Shown here: piece after piece, positions 39,412 to 48,773 of the stretch | Numbering within the stretch: the first letter of the stretch is position 1 | Layout: each line of letters begins with the position of its first letter | The notes under the pieces: generated by a model | What the model was told of the DNA's origin: nothing | The model's database searches: none | What the model saw: the letters and a program-made list of their open reading frames with translations, nothing else | Program-made: the position numbers and the translations under genes | Origin: Aliiglaciecola lipolytica | GTDB lineage: Bacteria; Pseudomonadota; Gammaproteobacteria; Enterobacterales; Alteromonadaceae | Reading direction: 5' to 3' | Assembly (NCBI RefSeq): GCF_018860635.1 | Contig: NZ_JAHKPT010000004.1 | Location: 62,001-126,000 of the forward strand | Length of the DNA: 64,000 nt

Positions 39412-40539
39412 GTGAAGTTTTTACATACCTCAGACTGGCATATTGGCCGTCAATTCCACAACGTTTCTCTACTTGAAGATCAACAATATGTGCTTAATCA
39501 GTTGATCGAGTACATTAAACAACAAGAAGTTGATGCGCTAATTATAGCTGGGGATATATATGATCGTGCATTACCGCCAGCTAACGCAGTAGAGTTGCTT
39601 GATCAAGTCCTTACAACTATCTGTATAGATTTAAAAATTCCAACTATTTTGATTCCAGGAAATCATGATAGTGCTGAAAGAGTCAGGTTTGGCGCAAAAC
39701 ACATGAAACAATCTGGCCTGCATATTATCGGTGATTTACAGCAGATTACACAGCCAACTATCATTGATATAAAAGGGGTTGAAGTTGCTTTTTACGGTAT
39801 TCCATATTGTGAGCCAGCAATGGTTAGAAATACCTTTGATGTGGAGGTTAGCAGTTATGATGAGGCTCACAGTTACTTGGTCGAAGAAATTAAAAAAGTG
39901 ATGTCAGACAAACAAAAAAATGTGTTGATCAGCCATTGTTTTATTGATGGTGCCAGCGAATCTGACTCTGAACGACCATTACAAATAGGCGGTGCAGACC
40001 GAGTGAGTTATCAACCTTGTATCGACTTTGATTACGTGGCCTTAGGGCACCTGCATAGTCCGCAGTTTAAAGGAAAAGAACATATCCGTTACTCTGGTTC
40101 GATCATGAAATATAGTTTTTCAGAGCAGCACCAGAAAAAAGGTGTAACCCTTGTTGAATTCGACTCTGAAATGCCAGTATCAATGACACACCTAGCGCTT
40201 AAGCCACTCAGAGACATGCGTATTATTGAAGGTGAATTAAGCACTATTTTAGGACAAGGTAAAGTCGACCCCAACAATGACGATTATCTTTTAGTTAGGC
40301 TAACAGATAAGCACGCAATCTTAGATCCCATGGGTAAGTTAAGAGAGGTGTACCCCAATGTGTTGCACCTTGAAAAACCTGGCATGCTAGAAACCAACTC
40401 AACACAATTAAATCAAGAGTCGTTAAAGCAAGGGGAGCTGGATATGTTTCGAGATTTCTATTCGCAAATTGCCGGCCAAGCCATGTCAGAGGCTCAAGAT
40501 AAATTGGTCTCCGAACTAATTAATCGATTAACCAAATAG
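39412..40539 (+). CDS. sbcD: Exonuclease subunit SbcD (Mre11-like)
   Basis: A 375-residue calcineurin-like nuclease. Metal-binding motifs are in order: TSDWHIGR (Asp8, His10), AGDIYDRA, PGNHDSAER, ISHCFIDG and LGHLHSPQ. With SbcC it cleaves hairpins and protein-blocked DNA ends. It starts at GTG 39412 after AAAGGA. sbcC follows after 10 bases. Confidence 0.96.
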   Translation: MKFLHTSDWHIGRQFHNVSLLEDQQYVLNQLIEYIKQQEVDALIIAGDIYDRALPPANAVELLDQVLTTICIDLKIPTILIPGNHDSAERVRFGAKHMKQSGLHIIGDLQQITQPTIIDIKGVEVAFYGIPYCEPAMVRNTFDVEVSSYDEAHSYLVEEIKKVMSDKQKNVLISHCFIDGASESDSERPLQIGGADRVSYQPCIDFDYVALGHLHSPQFKGKEHIRYSGSIMKYSFSEQHQKKGVTLVEFDSEMPVSMTHLALKPLRDMRIIEGELSTILGQGKVDPNNDDYLLVRLTDKHAILDPMGKLREVYPNVLHLEKPGMLETNSTQLNQESLKQGELDMFRDFYSQIAGQAMSEAQDKLVSELINRLTK

Positions 40540-40549
40540 GGACATTAAC

Positions 40550-43500
40550 ATGAAGCCACTTAAACTGACTGTACATGCTTTTGGCCCTTTTTCTGGTACT
40601 GAATGTATTGATTTTGCGGAGTTGGGATCTAACCCCTTATTTTTGATAAATGGCCCTACAGGCGCGGGCAAAAGCTCCATACTTGATGCCATCTGTTTTG
40701 CCTTATATGGCCAAACAACCGGGGCTGAACGCTCAGCCTCACAAATGCGCTGTGATTTCGCCGATATAAATTTACTGACCGAGGTAACCTTAGATTTTAG
40801 CTTGGGCAATAAGGCTTATCGTATTTCTCGGATCCCTATGCAAGAGAGGGCTAAGAGTGTTGGAGAAGGCACCACGTCGCAAAATTCCAAAGCCAGCCTT
40901 TGGGAGCTTGATGGTAGCGAGAACAATCGGCTACTAGTTTCATCTAGCGTGAAAGAAGCAGACAACCAGATTAGAAGTCTTATTGGATTAGATGTTGAAC
41001 AATTCCGTCAGGTTATGGTGTTACCTCAAGGTAAGTTTAGAGAATTGTTGTTAGCGGACTCTAAAGATCGCGAAAAAATATTTAGCCAGTTATTTCAAAC
41101 TTCCATCTATAAGAGGATTGAAGATGGTTTAAAACTCCAAGCTGCAGAGATTAAAAAAGCGGTGGAGCAACATCAGAACCAAATAAAAGGCATATTGCAA
41201 AGTGCTGACGTCAACTCAGAAGAGCAGGTTGAAACAAGCATTGTGCAGATAAAACCAGAACTTGTACTGGCATTTACTCAAAAACAAGATGCACAAAGCC
41301 AGGTTAAACAAACGGAAAAAGCCTTAGAAGCGGCTAATCAATTAGTTAAAAAGTTCACCGACTTTGAGTTGAAAAGTCATGAGTTAGAACAACTTAAAGA
41401 ATCCATTCCCGCGTTCGACAAGCTAAAACAACAGCTGAGGCTTGCCCAAGTTGCACAAAAGTTAGCACCTCTTTTTAAAGACAAAAAGAGCGTGGCATCA
41501 AAACTAGCTCAAGGGCAGGAAAAATTAGCTAACAGTCAAACGGCATTAAGCCAATATGACGCCCAGTTAAAACAAGCAGTAGAAAGATTTAGCGCCGCAC
41601 AAGTTGAGCAGCAACAAGTTGAGTCTGTGCAAAAACAACTCAATCAACTGGAACAGTTTTTAAAAGTGGCGCAAAACTTAAACGCCGCCACAGTGTTAAA
41701 AGAAAAGGCCCAATCACAGGCGACGGAGAGTAAAAGTAAACTTAATAAGCAACAAGGTCAGATAGACACTATCAGTTCACAAATAATGAGTTTAGAACAA
41801 CAATGGCAGCAACTTTCAGAGCAAATAAGCGCCATCGCAGCACAACAACTATTACTTGAAAAGTTAAGTCAAAACTTGACCAAGGGTAAAAATTTACAGA
41901 AATTACGGGACGAATTAAAGCAACTGCAACAGCAAAGTGCTCTGGCCAGACGTGATTATGATTCAGCCCAAAATAGCTTATTAGACAGTTCACGCTTAGT
42001 TAAAAAAACCGAGTTTTCTTGGCATGCTAGTCAAGCGGCTATTTTGGCCCAAGAGTTAGAAGACGGAGAGCCATGTCCTGTGTGTGGTAGTTTGCAGCAC
42101 CCTAATATTGCCACGACACAAGGTGTTATTGAATTCACCAGCAAAGAAAAAGTCGATGAGGTTAGAGCCCTAGAACAACAAGCAACTAACACGCGAGATA
42201 AGGCAAAAGCACTATTAGATAACGCTGTCAGCAAGGAAACCGTTAAACAGAGCTTAATTGATTCCCTAAACCAAGAGTTAGGCGATATTGCATCTAAAAG
42301 CATAGAAGAGATGCAAACTGAGCACGACACTCAGCAGCACAAAGTCAGTGAGTTATTAAGGGTTCAAAAAAACCTGACAACTGTAGCTGAAAACCTAGAA
42401 AACAATAAAAACACACTCAAAGAGTACCAAGCTAAACTCTCTGGTTTGCAAGACCAAGCAGCGGTAGATGAGAAAGGTTTGATCACAGCTGAAGCGAATG
42501 TTGCGCAACTTGAAAAACAAGTCCCCCCTCAGCAACGTAATATTTCCGAGCTAGAATCCAATATAGATGGTCTAAAACGTAAGATTAGCCAGCTTAATGA
42601 GGCCTTAGTGTCTGCTCGACAAGACAAAGAAGTCGCCCAATCTCAATTCGACCAAGGTCATGCCAACAACCAGGCATTACAGGCAAATTTAGCTGAGCTG
42701 GAAACCGAAAGTCGAGAGGCCGAAAAAAATTGGGAAACCGCTTTAGGGGCAAGTGAGTTTATTAATGAAGACGCTTTTTTAGCCGCGCAACTAAGTGATC
42801 AACAACAACTTGAGTTACAAACCAATATTGAAGGGTTTAAAACTAGGCTGGATAATTTAACCGGAGCGGTTTCCCAACTTAAATCTGAGTTAACCGCCCA
42901 AACCAAACCTAACCTTGTTGTGATCCAAGACGAACTTGCCTTGGCTAATTCAGTGCTTAATGAAAAAGATCGCATATGGCGGGAATTAGAAGAGCGCAAA
43001 AATCAGCTTCTTTCGGTACAAACCAAGTTAATTGCTGCCCATAAAAAGAACCAAGCACTTGAAGTGCAATATCAAACCGTAGGAACCTTATACGAGGTAT
43101 CCAACGGACTCACCGGTGATAAAGTTAGTTTGCAGCGATTTGTGCTCAGTGTCTTGTTAGATGATGTATTGATACAGGCTTCACAGCGATTGTCGTTAAT
43201 GAGTAAAGGCCGATATCAACTTATTCGCAAGGAAGAGCGTGCGAAAGGCAACAAAGCATCTGGACTTGAACTGGAAGTAGATGATGCCTACACCGGCAAA
43301 TCGCGTCCTGTTGCCACTCTGTCAGGGGGAGAGTCCTTTATGGCTGCCTTATCATTAGCCTTGGGTTTGTCTGATGTGGTGCAGTCCTATTCAGGTGGTA
43401 TTCGACTGGATACATTATTTATAGATGAAGGGTTTGGTAGTTTAGACTCTGAGTCGTTAGATTTAGCCATCCGCACTTTAATCGATTTGCAATCCACTGG

Positions 43501-43612
43501 CCGCATGATTGGGATCATTTCCCATGTTAGTGAGTTAAAAAGTCAAATGGCCCTGCGAGTTGATGTGAAATCAGGCAGAGCGGGTAGTCAAATTGAGGTG
43601 TTAACTGCATAA
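40550..43612 (+). CDS. sbcC: Exonuclease subunit SbcC (Rad50-like ATPase)
   Basis: A 1020-residue SMC-like protein. Walker A GPTGAGKSS at 35-43, long coiled coils on both sides of a zinc hook CPVC at 509-512 (almost the exact middle), the ABC signature LSGGESF and Walker B DTLFIDEGFGSLD near the C-terminus. It is the ATPase and DNA-tethering partner of SbcD. sbcB, encoding another exonuclease, lies at 4.9-6.3 kb in the same window. Confidence 0.97.
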   Translation: MKPLKLTVHAFGPFSGTECIDFAELGSNPLFLINGPTGAGKSSILDAICFALYGQTTGAERSASQMRCDFADINLLTEVTLDFSLGNKAYRISRIPMQERAKSVGEGTTSQNSKASLWELDGSENNRLLVSSSVKEADNQIRSLIGLDVEQFRQVMVLPQGKFRELLLADSKDREKIFSQLFQTSIYKRIEDGLKLQAAEIKKAVEQHQNQIKGILQSADVNSEEQVETSIVQIKPELVLAFTQKQDAQSQVKQTEKALEAANQLVKKFTDFELKSHELEQLKESIPAFDKLKQQLRLAQVAQKLAPLFKDKKSVASKLAQGQEKLANSQTALSQYDAQLKQAVERFSAAQVEQQQVESVQKQLNQLEQFLKVAQNLNAATVLKEKAQSQATESKSKLNKQQGQIDTISSQIMSLEQQWQQLSEQISAIAAQQLLLEKLSQNLTKGKNLQKLRDELKQLQQQSALARRDYDSAQNSLLDSSRLVKKTEFSWHASQAAILAQELEDGEPCPVCGSLQHPNIATTQGVIEFTSKEKVDEVRALEQQATNTRDKAKALLDNAVSKETVKQSLIDSLNQELGDIASKSIEEMQTEHDTQQHKVSELLRVQKNLTTVAENLENNKNTLKEYQAKLSGLQDQAAVDEKGLITAEANVAQLEKQVPPQQRNISELESNIDGLKRKISQLNEALVSARQDKEVAQSQFDQGHANNQALQANLAELETESREAEKNWETALGASEFINEDAFLAAQLSDQQQLELQTNIEGFKTRLDNLTGAVSQLKSELTAQTKPNLVVIQDELALANSVLNEKDRIWRELEERKNQLLSVQTKLIAAHKKNQALEVQYQTVGTLYEVSNGLTGDKVSLQRFVLSVLLDDVLIQASQRLSLMSKGRYQLIRKEERAKGNKASGLELEVDDAYTGKSRPVATLSGGESFMAALSLALGLSDVVQSYSGGIRLDTLFIDEGFGSLDSESLDLAIRTLIDLQSTGRMIGIISHVSELKSQMALRVDVKSGRAGSQIEVLTA

Positions 43613-43664
43613 CGAGTCTGAATATAAAAAGCCATGGCATAAATAGACAAAAAAACATATCTGC

Positions 43665-43692
43665 TTGACAACTTAGTGCATATAGTTACCAT
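43665..43692 (+). promoter_or_regulatory. Predicted promoter of the monooxygenase/marR pair
   Basis: TTGACA (43665-43670), a 16-base spacer, and TACCAT (43687-43692). The -10 box matches in four of six positions and lies inside the 24-bp palindrome, so a bound regulator would block it. Confidence 0.45.
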
Positions 43693-43703
43693 GGTAACTA
43701 TAT
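43680..43703. promoter_or_regulatory. Perfect 24-bp palindrome, likely MarR-family operator
   Basis: Half-site ATATAGTTACCA is followed directly by its exact reverse complement. It is centred 34 bases before the predicted GTG of the monooxygenase-like gene and overlaps the predicted -10 box. The MarR-type regulator two genes downstream is the likely ligand (inference). Confidence 0.7.
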
Positions 43704-43725
43704 TGTTTTGATTAAGGACTGCTCT

Positions 43726-44010
43726 GTGCATTGTATCTTTGCCACCATTACACCAAAGCCCCAATATTTTAAATATGCAAAAAAAGCTATCCTTGGAATA
43801 TTAGGGGCTACTCGAAAAGAAGAAGGCTGCTTGCAATTTGACGTCCACACAAATCAAAGTGAAACACAGCTATTTTTATATGAACAATGGCAGGATGAAA
43901 GTGCCCTTGAACAACATTATCAGCAAGATTATACAAAACAGGTGTTTACTGCTTATCAAGACTGGTTAGCTGAGCCTGTTGAGATAAAAACCATGGCTTT
44001 GCTTAAATAA
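43726..44010 (+). CDS. Antibiotic biosynthesis monooxygenase (ABM) domain protein, YgiN-like
   Basis: 94 residues from GTG 43726, which has AAGGA seven bases upstream; an in-frame TTG lies at 43708. It is a single ferredoxin-like ABM domain: FATITPKP, then ARTKEEGCLQFDVH-like text (TRKEEGCLQFDVH) and FLYEQWQDESALEQH. Such small dimeric proteins oxidise quinols or other aromatic compounds. A marR gene follows after 18 bases, which suggests a regulated response to quinones or xenobiotics. Confidence 0.82.
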   Translation: MHCIFATITPKPQYFKYAKKAILGILGATRKEEGCLQFDVHTNQSETQLFLYEQWQDESALEQHYQQDYTKQVFTAYQDWLAEPVEIKTMALLK

Positions 44011-44028
44011 TGGTAGAAGTTTAAAAGT

Positions 44029-44466
44029 ATGTTTTTTCTAAAAGAGCTACCGACTCAAGCAATGATAAACCGCTACAGTGAAGATTACTTTCCTGAGCGA
44101 AGTGAAGATGTCGCTAAAAAATTGCAAGGACTGCGAGAATACAGCACTTTGATTCGAAAATTAGAGGACTACTTTGCTAGCCACAACCTTTCTCAATTAC
44201 GATTTTTAGTCATGATGGTGATTGATCGTGAGCCGGATCGTGATCACCTCCTTGCCCATGAAATAACAGAAAGGTTAGATGTATCAAAGCCGGTATTGAG
44301 TCGAGCCATAAAGAAGCTTATTGCAGCCTCGTTATTGTCTTCCAAAAAGGATAAGCAAGATGCAAGGGCAGTTTTGCTATCTTTGACTCCAACAAGTAAA
44401 GAATTACTGAGGTCAATATTGCCCGGCTATTTTGACATTCTGAGTGCTCAAAGCCACTCGGTGTAG
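44029..44466 (+). CDS. MarR-family transcriptional regulator
   Basis: 145 residues with the winged helix-turn-helix in the middle: HEITERLDVSKPVLSRAIKKL is the recognition region (about 82-102) and KDKQDARAVLLSLT the wing (about 110-123). It is downstream of the ABM gene and probably co-transcribed, so it likely controls the pair through the 24-bp palindrome. Convergent with the cyclophilin gene, 9 bases away. Confidence 0.87.
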   Translation: MFFLKELPTQAMINRYSEDYFPERSEDVAKKLQGLREYSTLIRKLEDYFASHNLSQLRFLVMMVIDREPDRDHLLAHEITERLDVSKPVLSRAIKKLIAASLLSSKKDKQDARAVLLSLTPTSKELLRSILPGYFDILSAQSHSV

Positions 44467-44475
44467 ATAAAACCG

Positions 44476-45327
44476 TTATTCGTTTATGTAAGTTTTGGGC
44501 TTGTAGTAGCACATGTCCAAGTTACCGTTAGCCTTAAAGTGAAAGAATTCACTTTCTAAACCACGAGCGCTTTGTAAACGCTTTTGGAAGGCGTCAGAGT
44601 CCTGTTTTTGTATTTCAATTTTAATGCGCTCTTCAGGGGCAATATTTTCTGCCATTTTAATCCAATGTATTTTACTACGCTGCTCAGCTTGTTCGATAAC
44701 GCCACTCGCTTCATTGACACTTGCCCGTTTTAAGGATTGCAAGGCAGGCATGCCATAGATAACCTGACCAAAGGAGCTCATGTTTCGATCTAGGTGTCGA
44801 GTAGCTTGGCCAATGACCATATAAAAATGGGTAGTGGCTGAGTCTTTATTTACATCCCTGGCCATGGCTACATTACCTGGGCAGTGAAGAAGCCACTCTT
44901 CTTTACTTTGTAAATCTCGACCGGCAGGAAATTCATGTAAATAGCCAGTTTCAGGTGCCATGAAATCATTTTTTTGTTCCAGTTGAAAGGCACTAATGGG
45001 GGGAATAGGGCGGGTAAACTCTGCCTTTAATGGACTATTAAATTGAGTTGGTTTTTTATCCTCAAGATCACCTGCTTGGGCAACAAAACCGTCTATCACC
45101 CGATAAAAGTCTAAGCCGTCGTAATAACCTTCACTAATCAGGTTTTTAAAGCGTTTTACATGCTCAGGAGCGATAAACGGCGCTAATTCAATGATCACTA
45201 GTCCTTCATCAGTTTGCATATAAACTTGGTTTTCTAATCTAGGTGCACGCCATTCTGTTTGGACTTTACTCAAAGCTGAACAAGAAAAGAATGCAACAAC
45301 GATTAAAAGTGTAGTGAAAGGTTTCAT
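44476..45327 (-). CDS. Periplasmic cyclophilin-type peptidyl-prolyl isomerase
   Basis: 283 residues with an N-terminal signal (about 1-20). The cyclophilin domain shows VYMQTDEGLVIIELAP, the conserved FYRVIDGFVAQAGD, GNVAMARD and a SFGQVIYGM block. It is larger than PpiA because of an insertion between about 90 and 140 and a C-terminal tail of about 50 residues. It should help protein folding in the periplasm. FFSCSA is a poor lipobox, so I do not call it a lipoprotein. Confidence 0.9.
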   Translation of the reverse strand: MKPFTTLLIVVAFFSCSALSKVQTEWRAPRLENQVYMQTDEGLVIIELAPFIAPEHVKRFKNLISEGYYDGLDFYRVIDGFVAQAGDLEDKKPTQFNSPLKAEFTRPIPPISAFQLEQKNDFMAPETGYLHEFPAGRDLQSKEEWLLHCPGNVAMARDVNKDSATTHFYMVIGQATRHLDRNMSSFGQVIYGMPALQSLKRASVNEASGVIEQAEQRSKIHWIKMAENIAPEERIKIEIQKQDSDAFQKRLQSARGLESEFFHFKANGNLDMCYYKPKTYINE

Positions 45328-45341
45328 GGTTATTCCTTGTA

Positions 45342-45376
45342 TAAAAAAGCCCGTTAATGACTACATTAACGGGCTT
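45342..45376 (-). terminator. Intrinsic terminator of the ybeD-lipB-lipA operon
   Basis: A 13-bp stem, AAGCCCGTTAATG and its exact partner, with a 4-base loop. On the minus strand it is followed by a run of T. It lies 33 bases after the lipA stop. Confidence 0.9.
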
Positions 45377-45408
45377 TGTTTAATCCGTAAACTTAATTAG
45401 GTTTTTGG

Positions 45409-46371
45409 CTATTTTACTTCGACCCCAGCGGCTTGCTTGTCAGCATGATAACTGGAACGCACCATAGGTCCGCAGGCTGCGTGAGTAAATCCAATGCTGT
45501 GAGCATAGTCACCTAATTCGTCAAATTCAGACGGGTGTACATAACGTTTTAAAGGGTAATGATGTTTACTAGGTTGTAAATACTGTCCTAATGTAAGCAT
45601 ATCAACGTTGTGAGCACGCAAATCGTCTAACACTACGCTTATCTCTTGCTTGTCTTCACCCATTCCCATCATTAAGCCTGATTTAGTCGGGATCTCAGGA
45701 TGTTGTTCTTTGAATTTTTTGAGAAGATCGAGTGACCACTGATAGTTTGCCCCTGGACGACATTCTCGATAAAGACGAGGTATGGTTTCCAAGTTATGAT
45801 TAAACACATCTGGCACACCTTGTTTAAATATTTCTAGTGCGCGATCCATACGGCCACGAAAGTCGGGTACCAGTACTTCAATTTTGGTCGATGGGCTGTG
45901 TTCACGAATAGCATTAATACAATCGACAAAATGTTGAGCACCGCCATCACGCAAATCATCACGGTCAACAGACGTAATGACCACGTACTTTAATCCCATC
46001 TCAGCAATGGTTTTAGCAAGTTTAATCGGTTCTTCTGCACTTGGAGGTAAAGGCTTTCCGTGGGCAACGTCACAAAATGGACAACGTCTGGTACAGATAT
46101 CACCCAAAATCATAAAGGTAGCTGTACCATGGTTGAAACACTCCGCTAAGTTAGGGCAGCTTGCTTCTTCACATACAGAATACAGATTATTTTTGCGCAG
46201 GGTTTGTTTGATGTGATCAATTTTTTCCGTTGTACGGGGTAATTTAATTTTGATCCACTCAGGCTTACGCAACATTTGTTCTTTTTCTGTGGGAACAATC
46301 GTAATGGGAATGTGTTTTACTTTCTCATCATCGCGGAGTTTTACTCCAGCTTGTGGTCGTGCGTTACTCAT
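45409..46371 (-). CDS. lipA: Lipoyl synthase
   Basis: A 320-residue radical SAM enzyme. The auxiliary cluster cysteines are Cys67, Cys72 and Cys78 ([12 protein letters not shown]) and the radical SAM cysteines Cys93, Cys97 and Cys100 (CTRRCPFC); MVRSSYHA near the end holds the cluster-ligating serine. It inserts sulfur into octanoyl groups to make lipoate. I chose the ATG at 46371, which has AAGG five bases before it and overlaps the end of lipB by 8 bases; this gives the usual length. Confidence 0.98.
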   Translation of the reverse strand: MSNARPQAGVKLRDDEKVKHIPITIVPTEKEQMLRKPEWIKIKLPRTTEKIDHIKQTLRKNNLYSVCEEASCPNLAECFNHGTATFMILGDICTRRCPFCDVAHGKPLPPSAEEPIKLAKTIAEMGLKYVVITSVDRDDLRDGGAQHFVDCINAIREHSPSTKIEVLVPDFRGRMDRALEIFKQGVPDVFNHNLETIPRLYRECRPGANYQWSLDLLKKFKEQHPEIPTKSGLMMGMGEDKQEISVVLDDLRAHNVDMLTLGQYLQPSKHHYPLKRYVHPSEFDELGDYAHSIGFTHAACGPMVRSSYHADKQAAGVEVK

Positions 46372-47005
46372 CAAAACCTTCTTTATATTCTTTGTGATCA
46401 ATATTTAACAAATTGCAAAAGTGCTCAACCAATTTAGTGCCTGCTGCATTTACAGATTGCGGGCCACCAATAGTTGCGCAATTTATCATCTCAAGGCCAG
46501 CATAGCCACAAGGATTAATACGATTAAATGGCGACAAGTCCATGTTTACATTCAATGCTAAGCCGTGAAATGAGCAGCCTTTACGTATACGTAGCCCAAC
46601 TGAGCAGACTTTCTTTTCGTCAACATATACCCCAGGAGCGTCAGCTTTAGGATAAGCGTTGATTGCATAATCCTGCAAAGTATTCACAACACAGCTTTCA
46701 AGGGCAGTTACCAAGTTCCTTACACCAAGCTTACGCCGCTTAATGTCCAACAAAACATACATAGTTTGCTGACCTGGACCGTGATAAGTAACCTGTCCAC
46801 CTCGGTCGACTTTCACCACGGGGATATCCCCAGGTGCTAATAAGTGTTCTTCTTTACCAGCCTGACCTTGGGTAAACACAGGTAAGTGTTCAACTAACCA
46901 TATTTCATCTGCAACAGTTGCGTCTCGAGAATCGGTAAAATCTTGCATTGCCTGCCAGATGGGTTGATAACTTTGTTTACCTAATTGACGAACAACTAAA
47001 GACAT
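46364..47005 (-). CDS. lipB: Octanoyltransferase
   Basis: 213 residues from the ATG at 47005 (an in-frame TTG lies nine bases earlier). Active-site residues are Lys132 ([10 protein letters not shown]) and Cys166 (NPCGYAG), with the conserved [12 protein letters not shown] at 68-79. It transfers octanoate from acyl carrier protein to lipoyl domains. It lies between ybeD and lipA, overlapping lipA, as in most gammaproteobacteria. Confidence 0.97.
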   Translation of the reverse strand: MSLVVRQLGKQSYQPIWQAMQDFTDSRDATVADEIWLVEHLPVFTQGQAGKEEHLLAPGDIPVVKVDRGGQVTYHGPGQQTMYVLLDIKRRKLGVRNLVTALESCVVNTLQDYAINAYPKADAPGVYVDEKKVCSVGLRIRKGCSFHGLALNVNMDLSPFNRINPCGYAGLEMINCATIGGPQSVNAAGTKLVEHFCNLLNIDHKEYKEGFDE

Positions 47006-47032
47006 ATTACGCAAACGCCACTACCGATTTCA

Positions 47033-47296
47033 TTACAGCACAACTCTTACTAATTCTAAGCTAGATAACTCAGTGTAAATGGTTTCCATATGTTCTTTAC
47101 TAGTCACCTTTACGCTAATAGATAGCGAATGGTAGGTACCTTTAGAACTGGGTTTTACTGTTGGGCTGTAATCACCTGGTGCATGGTTCTGCAAACAAGA
47201 AATAACATCATTAGGAAGCTGCTCATGAGCAACTCCCATTACTTTGAATGTCTGCAAACAAGGAAAATCCAACAATTGATCGAATTTAGTATCCAC
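47033..47296 (-). CDS. ybeD: YbeD family protein (DUF493)
   Basis: An 87-residue ACT-like domain protein ([25 protein letters not shown]). Always found upstream of lipB; proposed to regulate lipoate metabolism, but the function is not established. It starts at GTG 47296 after AAGAG. Part of the ybeD-lipB-lipA operon. Confidence 0.92.
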   Translation of the reverse strand: MDTKFDQLLDFPCLQTFKVMGVAHEQLPNDVISCLQNHAPGDYSPTVKPSSKGTYHSLSISVKVTSKEHMETIYTELSSLELVRVVL

Positions 47297-47341
47297 TTTT
47301 TACTCTTCACTAATTTAGGGATTTGAATGCTAGTGAATTGA

Positions 47342-48514
47342 CTAGTCACCAAATCCAAGTTGTAATTTTATATAATCATATGCCCGGTCAAACAATCCGC
47401 CTTCTTGCACTTCATGCAGGGCGACTAACGGGTATTCAGCAATATCTTCACCTTCTAGTTGCAAAAATAGCTTACCAACCACTTCACCTTTTGCGATGGG
47501 GGCTTCCAAACTTTTTTCTAGTTCAAAGTTTGCTTTGAGATTTTTGACCTGACCTCTAGGGATAGTTATGGGGGTGTCTTGGTTAATTCCCAAGTCTACA
47601 GTTTCTTTATCACCCATATAAATACGGTGGGAAACAAAGCTGTCACCCGCTTTATATGGCGTGACGGTTTCAAAGAAACGGAATCCATACTTTAATAATT
47701 TTTTATTTTCATTTTTACGGGCTCTTTCACTATCAGCGCCCATAACCACTGCCACCAAGCGCATATCACCTTGGGTAGCAGATGTAACTAAGCTGTAACC
47801 AGCATCAGAAGTATGACCGGTTTTGATCCCGTCTACATTTAAGCTTTTGTCCCACAACAGACTATTACGGTTATATTGTTTTATATCGTTGTAAGTAAAT
47901 TCTTTCTCTTCATACAAAGCGTACTCTTCAGGAACATCATTAATTAGTGCACTAGCAAGAATAGCCATATCACGGGGAGACGTGTAATGATCCGCATCAT
48001 GCAAACCATGACTATTAACAAAATGGGTTGATGTCATGCCTAATTTTTCAGCATGGGCATTCATTAAACTAACAAATGCACTCTCTGTTCCGGCAATGTG
48101 TTCAGCCATGGCCACGCAAGCATCGTTACCTGATTGAATGATAATGCCGCGATTTAAATCGTGTACTGAAACTTGCTTACCGACTTCAATAAACATTTTC
48201 GATGAATCTGGAAAGTTTTTGGCCCACGCATTTTCAGATACCGTCACCATATCGGATTCTGAAATATTACCTAACTTGAGTTCATTGCCGATAACATAAC
48301 TGGTCATCATTTTAGTTAAACTTGCTGGAGCAAGTTGTATATCCGCATTTAGTTCTGCAATCACATGACCGGTATTATGATCGATCAACAAGAAGCCTTT
48401 AGCGGCAACGGTCGGAGGAGGGGGGATGACTACAGCTGAAAATGCACTAACCGAAAATACGGCTGTGCTTACTGAGCAAAACAACCCGAAAAAAATAGAC
48501 TTAATATTGTTCAT
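47342..48514 (-). CDS. dacA: D-alanyl-D-alanine carboxypeptidase (PBP5/6 family)
   Basis: 390 residues. A signal peptide (about 1-27) is followed by the peptidase S11 domain with SLTK (Ser65-Lys68), the SGN motif in QSGNDACVAMAEH and KTGHT. The C-terminal beta domain ends in an amphipathic helix (FDRAYDYIKLQLGFG) that anchors the protein to the inner membrane. It trims the terminal D-Ala from peptidoglycan stems. Confidence 0.96.
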   Translation of the reverse strand: MNNIKSIFFGLFCSVSTAVFSVSAFSAVVIPPPPTVAAKGFLLIDHNTGHVIAELNADIQLAPASLTKMMTSYVIGNELKLGNISESDMVTVSENAWAKNFPDSSKMFIEVGKQVSVHDLNRGIIIQSGNDACVAMAEHIAGTESAFVSLMNAHAEKLGMTSTHFVNSHGLHDADHYTSPRDMAILASALINDVPEEYALYEEKEFTYNDIKQYNRNSLLWDKSLNVDGIKTGHTSDAGYSLVTSATQGDMRLVAVVMGADSERARKNENKKLLKYGFRFFETVTPYKAGDSFVSHRIYMGDKETVDLGINQDTPITIPRGQVKNLKANFELEKSLEAPIAKGEVVGKLFLQLEGEDIAEYPLVALHEVQEGGLFDRAYDYIKLQLGFGD

Positions 48515-48571
48515 TGACCTACCATTATTATTAATCTTTTAAAAAGTGTTTCTTGAGCGGTGCGTAATATA

Positions 48572-48679
48572 TCATTTCTGCCAATCACTTTCGTGAAAAA
48601 TATCTTCAAGTTCGTTTAATCGTTTAGATTTTATGGCGGACGACATATTTGGCTCAACAATAGACGCATGGGTATTCAC
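48572..48679 (-). CDS. Possible 35-residue small ORF between rlpA and dacA
   Basis: On the minus strand a GTG at 48679 opens a 35-codon frame ending at 48572; an internal ATG would give 24 residues ending LEDIFHESDWQK. The text is charged and looks like a helical protein rather than random AT-rich sequence, but there is no good ribosome binding site. It could be a small gene, a remnant, or chance. Confidence 0.25.
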   Translation of the reverse strand: MNTHASIVEPNMSSAIKSKRLNELEDIFHESDWQK

Positions 48680-48773
48680 TAAATATCCACAACTCCCTTA
48701 ATTACAACTCATGTTACGACCACTAAAAGTTAAAAAAAGTTTAACTTGTTTTTCAACTCAGTATACAACTTCA

